Shown piece by piece: positions 55,854 through 64,000 of a stretch of 64,000 bases of DNA. The notes under the pieces were generated by a model. The model had not been told where the DNA came from. It worked only from the letters and a program-made list of their open reading frames with translations, and did not search any database. Origin of the DNA: Actinostola sp. cb2023 (lineage: Eukaryota > Cnidaria > Anthozoa > Actiniaria > Actinostolidae); NCBI GenBank assembly GCA_033675265.1, contig JAUJYZ010000846.1, positions 62,001 to 126,000 on the forward strand. Direction: 5' to 3'. The translations under genes and the position numbers were made by a program. The first letter of the stretch is position 1, and each line of letters starts with the position of its first letter.

Positions 55854-56283
55854 CTGAATAATTGCAAACAAAAAGTAGGTTTTATTGCCTATTTTATTTT
55901 GAATATACTAAATCTATATACCTTTTCAAATTACGGCTCCCAACTTGAAAGCTACTATTTTGTACTGTCTTCTAGTTTATTCAAACTTACTACATTTTTC
56001 GGTTGAGCTTGGATCGATCAATGTTGTCAAGCACCTTTTAGTTCAAGTTGTTAGGGAATGTCTCGTCATGCACAAAAACGAGACTGTATGGTTGACAGTT
56101 TTGGAAAATTAACCAACCAAAATTCATGTGAAATATACCCACATGACAAAGCGTGAATACCAGCTTGACAACATGAGGTGATAACAGTTACTCAAAAACT
56201 AATCAATAAAATTAGAACCGTTCCAACCTCTATTGAAAATCGCTGTATTTGTAATTTTTATTAAAACAGTATTAATTTCAAAC

Positions 56284-56541
56284 CTTCAAGAAATTTACAG
56301 CAGCATGCCAATCAGCAATTTCCATGTGCACTCCATCAAGTCTTTCCTCTTCCGTAAAATAATTTTGAAGGGCTTCAGATACATTCACACCACGCTCAAC
56401 AGTTAGCTGGTCACCAACCACGGGTACACTTGTGCCAACTCTATCTTCATTATACATTGCAGTATATCCTTGGATTTGTTTCAATATTTCAACCATTTCC
56501 TCAGATTTATTTTCACTTTTGAAAATGACTCCCAATGGGAT
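56284..56541 (-). CDS. DUF6589-like gene, third recognised exon
   Basis: The exon is bounded by a TTTACAATAG acceptor and a weak GTTTGA donor. It encodes IPLGVIFKSENKSEEMVEIL, VPVVGDQLTVERG and ADWHAAVNFLK. Phase 0 joins to VIYNRHY in the next exon. The GDQLTV and DWH motifs are conserved in the DUF6589-type family as I know it and could be part of an RNase H-like core, but that is inference. Confidence 0.7.
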
Positions 56542-57722
56542 CTATTGTAAAGCAATATATAAGATATTGAATACTGGTAATAGACATTGATTTATAGTAA
56601 ATATATTGTCAGTCAATCATGATTATGGTTTTACACATTACTTTAATTATTTATCAAACACAGAGTATGGGTATAAAATTTGCCTGCCCAGGGGTAAGAC
56701 AATTTGCTAATTATTAATCTTAGTTGAACGCATAATCCTGTACAGGGAGGATATGTACATTGCTATACAAATATTAACTATAACAATAATAATAATAACT
56801 ATCAAAGATCATTTATTAGCAAACAATCATATTGTCTAGCCATATTGTCTTATCTGTAGGGAGGCTACTTTTATACTGGAACTTTGTGTTGTAACCTAAT
56901 GATAACTAGTGCATACACTTTTTGCTGACGCAGCGAGAGAGCCTGAAGCGAGCGAGCAAGGAAGCAATTCTAATTCATTCATGTAGGGAGAAAAAAATCT
57001 CGATTTTTACCCGGCATGCATTTTCCAATAACCATCATGCAATTCTCCAGCCTAGTTCCAGGCTTTCAACCGACAAGAGAGTTTCTGATGACGTCACCGG
57101 AAAGCCCCCTCGGGAAAGCCTAGTGAATAATGCCAGATCCATGATTTTACATGTCATTTATAAAACGAGAGGCCATGGGAGGTGAGGCCTTTGCCTTTCG
57201 TAGAGTCGATCGTGAGGAATTTCGACCTTTATCTACAAAATAGTCAAGGTAACTTTCACCAAATATTGATGCTGAAGCGAGTCTTCATTGACCTCACTTC
57301 AAACAGGGTCAGGAGCTCATAGAACATCTGAATAAACTTGTTTTTAACTGAACTGGTCGATGTCCTATACCTGAAGGCGTGTATATCTCCAGACAGCGCA
57401 ATAATAGAAAGGATCACTACACATGCAGCGAAAATTAGCCTGAATAACCCGGGGAATAACAAAGGAATCACTGCGGCCCTTATTTTAAAACGATGCATTG
57501 TTGAAGCAGTTTAATATACGTTACAAAAGTAGAATATATATATGAATATATGAATGATTCGAAAGATGGAATAGCTTATTATACTAAACAACTGACATTT
57601 ATTCACTCAATGCGAAAAGATTTCAAAGCGAGATGACATGTTATGTATCTTCATGCTGGACTTGTGACCGGCTCTTTTAGCCCGCTTTTTGCCGTTTGAT
57701 TACTTGTTAAAAAATGGTTAGG
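56542..57722. other. Intron of DUF6589-like gene, no further gene
   Basis: The large intron between 56541 and 58222 holds a second copy of the GC-rich dispersed repeat (56923-56966) and a TGACGTCACCGG-containing block. The frames at 56922-57185 (+) and 57256-57498 (-) show no domain. Confidence 0.4.
56923..56966. repeat. GC-rich dispersed repeat, copy 2
   Basis: GCTGACGCAGCGAGAGAGCC followed by TGAAGCGAGCGAGCAAGG matches 25738-25782 with few mismatches. Confidence 0.7.
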
Positions 57723-58087
57723 TATGTGCGGCGAGATGTTCAGACCTGGACCCTGTTTTTGGAATTTGTCACTCGAAAACCTGGATTTACGAATTTCCCA
57801 AATAAAAAAACCTGGATTTACGAATTTTTATTTACGATCTGATACGATGCAGTCTTCAGGATATTTTGTCAGACTAACACTCTAACACCTTTACGTCTGA
57901 CTGACGCCATTATTATTGTTCATGCGGAGTTTTACTGAAACTCCGATACCACATTATACAAATTATTAAAAATTAATAAATGTTTTTTTAGGCTATAACC
58001 TGGATTAATGATTTTTATGCGTTCATTTAACCTGGATTAGATAATAAAATGGCCCAAAACCTGGACCCTGTACCGCCGCACATATAT
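57723..58087. repeat. Repeat with short inverted ends (TATGTGCGGCG)
   Basis: An 11-bp inverted terminus, TATGTGCGGCG/CGCCGCACATA, brackets direct repeats of ACCTGGACCCTG and ACCTGGATTTACGAATTT. It resembles a small MITE-like unit. It lies in the intron of the DUF6589-like gene. Confidence 0.55.
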
Positions 58088-58221
58088 ATCATGTAATTAT
58101 TGGGAGCACATAACATTTATTGTAGTGTTAATCTCTTCATCTGGACAATGTTAATGACATAATTAATGACATTGACTGTATATTCTATAATATATTTAAA
58201 AAAATAACATATATTATATAC

Positions 58222-58770
58222 CTTTTTAGATTTTTGCGCCATTTCTTTGTTGTACATATGTGGGATGTGCATGGGACATACTGATTTTAAAAAGTTGAAG
58301 CAGGGTAGGTGCTCTACCAATATTCGGGAAACAAGATGGATATAATCTGAACGTAGATTTTGATGATCGGTTACTCCTGGCAGAATCTTTAAATTGCCCA
58401 AATCCAATAGTTCAGTTTGCTTCATGGAGTTGTGATTGTCACTTGAAACTCTGTTTTTAATAGCTGAATGATTGCACCAGTGAATATCCTTGTTCTGATT
58501 GTCAGCAGTCATGTCCCTTGTTAGGATTCTTAGATCAATGTTGTCCAGCACAACCTTGTAACTTCCTTCATAACTTTGATGTTTCTCTTTGGGTTCATTG
58601 TTCACCATAGTTGTAGGAACTGGCGCTTCACTGTTTGCCTGTGTTTCACTTTTGGGACTCTTTAATGCTTCAAGCTCTTCTTTGAAATTCAGACCATAAT
58701 TGTCAAGTTTCTTCAAAGAGGAAGGAGTGGACAAACTCAGCTTCATAACATTAAGACGATGAAGGAGTTT
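58222..58770 (-). CDS. DUF6589-like gene, second recognised exon
   Basis: It lies between TTTATTTCAG and a GTATAT donor. The product reads KLLHRLNVMKLSLSTPSSLK, then YKVVLDNIDLRILTRDMTAD with NKDIHWCNHSAIKNRV, and ends NKEMAQKSKK. The DN(I/V)D and T(R/A)-DxxNKD-HW pattern is typical of the central part of the DUF6589-type proteins. The conserved Asp in VLDNIDL would be a candidate metal ligand if the fold is nuclease-like. No breaks are seen. Confidence 0.7.
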
Positions 58771-59157
58771 CTGAAATAAATGAAATAATAGTAATAAATA
58801 AGTAATATATATAATATGGTGTATCCAAGTGGTAGTGATTTCTATTGTGTTTTCTTAATGAGTTTGATAAGACAAATATGTGAGTACATATGAATGTGTT
58901 GCATATAATTAATGCATATAAACACATTAACATAATTATAGCTACATGTATGTATGTTATATTATGTTATAGTTGTACAAATTATTTATATTACATTATA
59001 TCCAACCTGTATATCAGGCGATAATTAAGAGCTTCAAAAAGGGAGAGAGCATATATAATTTAACTGTAATCATTTAGTGTGAACCATCTAAAGTGATCTT
59101 TCTATATGAATATGCACCCCAACTAATGAATAAATAACAAAATGAAAAAAAGTTGAC

Positions 59158-59615
59158 CTGAATTCCACTTTGCCTGAGCATCACAGATATAAGTGCTTGT
59201 GTAGCATTCATGTGCATATTGCGTTCCTTTAGTAGGGCAAATCCAGCAACAGCAACACTAGGGAACCAATCTATTTTCTTATCTTTTCCTGTGGCACAGG
59301 TCATGAGAAAGGAGTAAAACAGTGGGGCTCGTTCTTTCCATTCTTTGCATAGTTTGGACAAAGAGAAGTTTGACATTTCTTCTGGCCCACTACTCCTCAA
59401 AAGAGGTTTCTTTTTTGAACATAAATCTATGCACTCCTTTGCCAAAGCAACAAGTGTCTTTTGGATTATACAGTCTTTGAGTGCGGTGGAGCGAAAGACA
59501 GATGCAGCAATCTTTTTATATGACCATTTCCTTGCTAAGGCCTTTCCCAGAGGTTCAAGATCTTCACTTAGAACAGTTTTGTAATTTTCTCACATGATGG
59601 GTAGTTGAGGGTTAC
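59158..59615 (-). CDS. DUF6589-like gene, first recognised exon
   Basis: The exon has a TTTATAG acceptor and a CAG/GTCAAC donor. It encodes LSEDLEPLGKALARKWSYKK, then ALAKECIDLCSKKKPLLRSS, LSKLCKEWKERAPLFYSFL and QALISVMLRQSGIQ, the N-terminal helical region of the family. The 5' 35 bases read well only in another frame (NYPSCEKITKLF), so a frameshift near 59578 is likely. The start-codon exon is not located upstream. Confidence 0.65.
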
Positions 59616-61030
59616 CTATAAATATAATAAAATAATACTTCTATTATTAGTTCACATTAATATAAAATAAATTCACTTATTTATTATTATATTAACATCA
59701 ATTTAAAGAGCAAACACTTTTGAGTCCTGCATAGGACATATATAGTAAAAAATATAAATCAAACATATATAAGAAATGATTTGATGACCTTTCAAGTAGT
59801 GTACCATTAAGGCATTCAAATAAAAACATATGATTCCTGATATATGTCTGATACATGATGCCCAAGGGGATCAAAGTTTTTGCATTTGGCTGTATATTAT
59901 TATATATTATTTTAATGAGGGTCACCTGAAAATTATTATTTTTGGTAGTTAATTGTTATTATTTTTATTATTGTTATTATTATTATTGTTATTAGTTGCA
60001 TAACTGAATGTATATAGTTTATACTTCACTAATAAGTTGCAATACTTGCCTGATGCAAGCTTGTAAGACAAGGGATATTTTTGAAAGTTTATCATGTGAA
60101 GAGTTGCGTGGAAAACATGTTTTTGGCCTTGTAATTTTATTAACCTTTGCATGACATTAACATAACATATCCATAACATATTCATGATTATTGATGTTAA
60201 CTATAATAACAAACACATTTTAATGTTATACATATCACTCGTAAAGTAACATGAACATGGGGAATACATTTGATGCTTCCCATTTTTTCTCTTTTCATTT
60301 TCAGGTTGTTATGCACCTATCAATGTTAAGCCCCCCGGGGGCTAGGGGTGGGGATTAGCCGGGCTAGGGGTGGGGATTAGATCAACACTTAATGCCCCAC
60401 AGTGGGGCATTTGCCATTCATGCTGTCCCCCAGGGTGGGGAAATTTGCCAAACATGTGAGCCCCTCCCTTGGGGTAGGGGCATGGTAGGTCTAGATTAAC
60501 CGAGGAGGACTGGACATGAAAGGTCAAGTACCCCCCACAGATTTGTTGAACCGCATGGGATTTTTAAATGGCCGATCGGCAAGGTAAGATGTTTGATTTA
60601 TATGCTCTTTCCCCCCATATTTCTTTTCATATATTAGATAAAATGTCAAGATAACAATGAAAATTGATCAATGAGATTTTTAAAAGCCTTTTTTTCATAC
60701 GATCGATACGTTTTTGGCTATATCGGAATCAGGGCCGGTTTTATAGCACTACCTGCTGATCCTGGATTGCTTATTATAAAGATTTAAATCCTGGATTAGC
60801 GCTAATCGCCTTTCGAACAACTGCATGGGCCCTGAGGGTTTGCGAATAAAATATTTTAAGTTCAAACTTATTTGTTTTAATCAAATTATATATTAAAGCT
60901 TCAACCTCGAGTCAGTAAGTTATTTCTTTTCATTTCTGAAAAACGTCAGCGATCGTAGAGTGATCATAGTGGCTATCAAATAGCTCGTATATTCATCATA
61001 TAAGCTTTAACCTTAAGTTATATATTTCCA
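59616..61030. promoter_or_regulatory. Shared upstream region of a divergent gene pair
   Basis: The 1.4 kb between the leftward DUF6589-like gene and the rightward CIDE-N gene must hold the 5' ends and promoters of both. A GC-rich block at 60328-60480 contains a direct repeat of GGGCTAGGGGTGGGGATTAG and inverted pairs such as TGCCCCAC/GTGGGGCA. No clear core promoter can be assigned by eye. Confidence 0.4.
60343..60384. repeat. Tandem GGGCTAGGGGTGGGGATTAG repeat
   Basis: Two copies of a G-rich 20-bp unit lie separated by CC, followed by CCCCACAGTGGGGCATTTG. The block stands out from the AT-rich context and resembles a dispersed repeat fragment. Confidence 0.7.
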
Positions 61031-61119
61031 GATGGCTTTTCTACAAAAAGTATGGAATTTTAATCATACTATAAAGAAATGTGTCTTCTCTAGCAGCTTG
61101 GAGGAATGTGTGGCAAAAG
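61031..61119 (+). CDS. CIDE-N gene, exon 1 of the domain
   Basis: Opening after a TTTCCAG-type acceptor (or starting at the ATG at 61032), the exon encodes MAFLQKVWNFNHTIKKCVFS and SSLEECVAKG and ends at GTACAA. This is the first half of a CIDE-N domain (the R/KVWNxxxxxKKCVxxSSLEE pattern). CIDE-N is a protein-interaction module of DNA-fragmentation factors and CIDE proteins. It joins in phase to the exon at 61536. Confidence 0.75.
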
Positions 61120-61535
61120 GTACAATTTTATAACTTAATCTTAATACCTTCATTTGCAAATAATAATAATAATAAATAATAATCAATCGCTATATTTTAT
61201 ATTAATTCCTTTGTTTGAGATATATCAATAAGACAAAAATAAATCAAAATCAAAACAAACATTGAGATATTGCAAATTTCAGCTGTTTTTTAATACGAGC
61301 CTACATATGTATATATATTTACATGTATGAAATTATTACAGTGCACTAGCTAGGACTATCCCCATTGTAAAAGTACACCAACCAGCAGATGTAAATACTG
61401 AAATTATTGCTGTGAAATAAAATAATAATAATAATAAACTGTTTTATCTATATTACTTGAAGTTCATTGTTTTATAAATTTTAATATTTAAAATTTAAAG
61501 TAAATTAAAATTTGCCTTGAATATTTTATTGACAG

Positions 61536-61688
61536 GTTGTGAGAAGCTTGGCTTTGAATGTGCAAATGTAAAGGTATTATTGCTTGATGGGACCGAAATC
61601 GACGACAATGATGTATTTGTTCAACTTGAGAAAGATACAGTACTAGTTTTATTGGATAAACACCAAACAGCAACAGTAACTGAAACAG
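61536..61688 (+). CDS. CIDE-N gene, exon 2 of the domain
   Basis: The exon encodes CEKLGFECANVKVLLLDGTE, IDDNDVFVQLEKDTVLVLLD, then KHQTATVTET, ending at GTAAAT. The DGTEIDDNDVFVQL-DTVLVLL segment completes the CIDE-N fold and matches the family well (acidic DGTxVDDxxxF followed by hydrophobic strand). In this protein the domain probably mediates homotypic assembly; no nuclease domain is attached in the visible exons. Confidence 0.85.
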
Positions 61689-61891
61689 GTAAATATCCTT
61701 ATGCAGCAATTACATGTATTACCAGTATATCAGGTTGATGGTGTTACCTGAAATATTGATATTGATTCTTGTGCCTTACAACAATCTCAGATTATTTACA
61801 ATGTGTAGTGGCAATGAATTGAACATAAAGTATAACAAAAGAAATACACTTTAATTAATTTGCTATCACTCAATTTTTCCTTCAATTCCAG

Positions 61892-61967
61892 GTGAAGTAA
61901 CATACATTCACATGGCTCAGGACAAAGAACTATCACCAAAGAACTTACCCTAGGTCCGAGAATTGAG
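61892..61967 (+). CDS. CIDE-N gene, exon 3 with in-frame stop
   Basis: In phase with exon 2, the sequence reads GEVTYIHMAQDKELSPKNLP and then TAG at 61951, before a GTCAGT donor at 61968. The TAG may be a real end of a short CIDE-N isoform or a nonsense change that breaks the longer protein encoded downstream. Confidence 0.45.
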
Positions 61968-62057
61968 GTCAGTTGTTAAATGTCAGTATTATTTTATTTA
62001 TATGACTCATATCATTTATATATATGATCAGTTAAAAAATAACTCTGTGTATTTCAG

Positions 62058-62217
62058 GGTATTCAAGATAAAACAACAACATCAGAATTGAAGATTTGTG
62101 AAGAGGCAAAAATATATGGACGACAAGGATCAAGAAACATAACCAACCATCAGAAAGCAATAAACGAAGCGGCTGGAAAGTTGGCCATTGAAAATCCTGG
62201 ACTTCTAGCACATAAAG
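62058..62217 (+). CDS. CIDE-N gene, exon 4
   Basis: Between GTGTATTTCAG and GTAAAC the frame reads GIQDKTTTSELKICEEAKIY, GRQGSRNITNHQKAINEAAG, KLAIENPGLLAHK. Helical and basic, no named domain. It joins in phase to the exon at 62544. Confidence 0.6.
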
Positions 62218-62543
62218 GTAAACTCATATTTTTGTTACCTTGACTTTAATTCCTGTTTAAGTTTAAATTGGTACTGACAAGAAGAGAGAGACTGTGTGTG
62301 GAAGTGGGAGATGGCTGGTGATTCAAAAATGATTCAGTCTATTGTGAACAATGGGAAAGTCTACATAGCAAGCAGTTGATGTAATCATAGTTAATTATAT
62401 ATTCATAAAAATATGTAATGAATCACACATAACATAGATAGTATAGAATACAATAGATTTTATGAATACATTACATCAACTGATCAGTGCTATGGAGGTT
62501 TTCCCATTGAACAACACATTAATTATTCACTCTCTATTTGCAG

Positions 62544-63163
62544 GGGCACTGTTAGAAAAAGCAAGAGCCAAGGTATCTGGAAGTTATACCTTTAAGAAAG
62601 GGTTTTCAAGGTCAAAAAGCAGTAGTAGTTCTGATGACAACAAAGAAGGTATTCCAAACAAGAGAATGAAGCTTATGTCTGAGCAAAGGTCAATGGAAAT
62701 TAGAAACTTGACAGATATTACGAATAGCACAAATGATCAAATTCGTATCAAGAGGCAGAGGCTTGAAAGGGCAAAGAATGTGAATGATTTTGGACTGTGT
62801 GATCAACTAGGCTCAGCCATTCAATCTCTTCTCATTGAGAAATCCAGTCATGAACGTCAGCTTTGGGTCTTGAATAAGAAAGAAACCAAGCCTAAGAGGT
62901 ACAGTGCAAAGAAAGCCAACGAAAGTGACAAGGCAAAGCAGAGAAAAAGTGTTATTGATTTGTTAAACGCAACTAAGCCAACTAATTTGAAGCAGTCATC
63001 TGATTCTGTTGAAATTTCCATGGTAGAGAAAGTCGCACAACCTACGTATGCTGATTCAGACCACTCCGACAGTACAGCAGATACAGTTATTCTAGAGTCA
63101 TCATCCGATGATAATTTACCTGTTGATGATGCCCCTACTCACTCTGAGCTTACAAATTTGTAG
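62544..63163 (+). CDS. CIDE-N gene, exon 5 (coiled coil, UVR-like helix)
   Basis: Following a TATTTGCAG acceptor the exon is open for about 205 codons to a TAG. It has a Ser-rich basic start (ALLEKARAKVSGSYTFKKGF), then a long helical region with RLERAKNVNDFGLCDQLGSA, IQSLLIEKSSHERQL that resembles a UVR-type helical hairpin. A Lys-rich segment follows, then a Ser/Asp-rich tail (DSDHSDSTADTVILESSSDD). It probably continues into the frame at 63383 through a small intron or a break. Similar proteins accompany DUF6589-type genes in invertebrate genomes, as far as I know. Confidence 0.6.
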
Positions 63164-63382
63164 AAGTGCCCTCCTGCAATCATTTTATGACAGTAGATGG
63201 GAGGCATATGATAGATATATTTTTGAAAGGACAGAAGAAGAAATTATCCCAAAACGACAAAGTATCTCATGACATTTATGTATCAAAGTTTGAAGGACTC
63301 ACGTTAAATGATTACATAAAAACAATGGACTTTTGTATGTAAAGAGCAACACAATAGACCATGTTCAAACAACTGTGAAGGA

Positions 63383-63883
63383 ATGATGAAAGTAGCACAA
63401 ATCATTTGTGAAAATGGCTACATACTGTTAAAAGTTGGATTTAAACTTTACAGTCCTGATGTTACGTATACAGCACAACATGCCCGAAGAAAGTTGCTTC
63501 GCATGCCATTAGCAGCAGTTGGAGTTGGCACGCTGCTCAATGGTACGTACTGTTTGTATCTTATTGAGAAGGGGAAACTGGACTACTCATTATTTCAAGG
63601 TTTTGCAACCAAGGCTTTACTGGAAAGCAGTAAAACTTCTAAAAGCACACATATATCAAAAAGTGAAATGCAGAAGTTGTTATACCTTGCTGAGACAGAT
63701 TCAGAGAGAGAACGTTTGAAGTTTGTTGTAGTTAAGGCTGGTGGATTGTCTAGTACAGGTGCAGAACGTGTTTATGGTTTCCGTATGCAAAATAAAAGAC
63801 AGTGCAAAGTATATGAAGCAATGGAACATGCACAAGCAATAAGGGACTCAGTTGAGAAAATTGCACAAACAAAAGGGATTTGA
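63383..63883 (+). CDS. C-terminal segment of the CIDE-N gene, unrecognised
   Basis: A 166-codon frame begins MMKVAQIICENGYILLKVGF, includes YSPDVTYTAQHARRKLLRMP and SERERLKFVVVKAGGLSSTG, and ends KIAQTKGI. A further acidic frame (SESEDSELSTESEDDCDEQF) continues to the window edge in another phase, so one indel or exon border lies near 63880. No named domain. It lies 220 bp after the stop of the preceding exon, with frame breaks between them. The gene runs off the right edge. Confidence 0.5.
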   Translation: MMKVAQIICENGYILLKVGFKLYSPDVTYTAQHARRKLLRMPLAAVGVGTLLNGTYCLYLIEKGKLDYSLFQGFATKALLESSKTSKSTHISKSEMQKLLYLAETDSERERLKFVVVKAGGLSSTGAERVYGFRMQNKRQCKVYEAMEHAQAIRDSVEKIAQTKGI

Positions 63884-64000
63884 ATTTAGTGAAAGCGAAG
63901 ACAGTGAGTTAAGTACTGAAAGTGAAGATGATTGTGATGAACAGTTCTGTAACATCAGCAATGAAGATATGCTAGACCTGTCAATGGGAGATGGAAATGT

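Overview
The window is from an invertebrate animal nuclear genome, most likely a sponge or a cnidarian. Genes are split by GT-AG introns, and base composition is AT-rich with ACATGT-type microsatellites. The protein families (THAP, TRAF/MATH, CIDE-N, DUF6589-like, CACTA Tnp2, mobile RecQ) are ones I associate with anthozoan and poriferan genomes. I cannot name the species. No tRNA, rRNA, CRISPR array or prokaryotic feature is supported.

Layout. 1-2.4 kb: a THAP-domain gene on the minus strand. 2.5-5.7 kb: palindromic MITEs and a 40-base G run. 5.7-7.45 kb: a TRAF-finger/MATH gene on the minus strand, with a 117-bp piece copied at 8.66 kb. 9.68-16.8 kb: small plus-strand exons interleaved with palindromic MITEs, two of them flanked by TTAA. 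16,884-31,013: one 14.1-kb CACTA (EnSpm) transposon, delimited by CACAGC terminal repeats and an ACT target duplication. It carries a decayed Tnp2-type transposase, a second spliced gene, GCGTAAA subterminal repeats, a 65-bp minisatellite and nested insertions, including a 4.0-kb palindrome with 1.6-kb arms. 31.4-34.7 kb: more short exons and MITEs. 34.9-37.2 kb: a broken RecQ-like helicase.

39.3-52.0 kb holds a long broken gene of an unnamed invertebrate family that looks mobile-element derived. Its first intron contains a complete 5,245-bp element (40,426-45,670) with terminal inverted repeats of about 0.9 kb and a perfect 6-bp target duplication (ACAATA). This element encodes a zinc-finger/packaging-ATPase protein and three other open reading frames, but has no polymerase, integrase or capsid gene. 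I read it as a miniature Maverick/Polinton and the most interesting object in the window. A TTAA MITE sits in a later exon of the same gene.

52.2-64.0 kb: another TTAA element, then a divergent gene pair. A DUF6589-like gene reads left from 59.6 kb and a CIDE-N-domain gene reads right from 61.0 kb past the window edge. They share a 1.4-kb intergenic region and may form one two-gene mobile unit.

The window is thus largely nested mobile DNA. Eight complete inverted-repeat elements and one truncated one end in TTAA, with no visible transposase able to mobilise them. Almost every long gene has in-frame stops or frameshifts; the four non-repetitive reading frames of the miniature Polinton are the clear exception.
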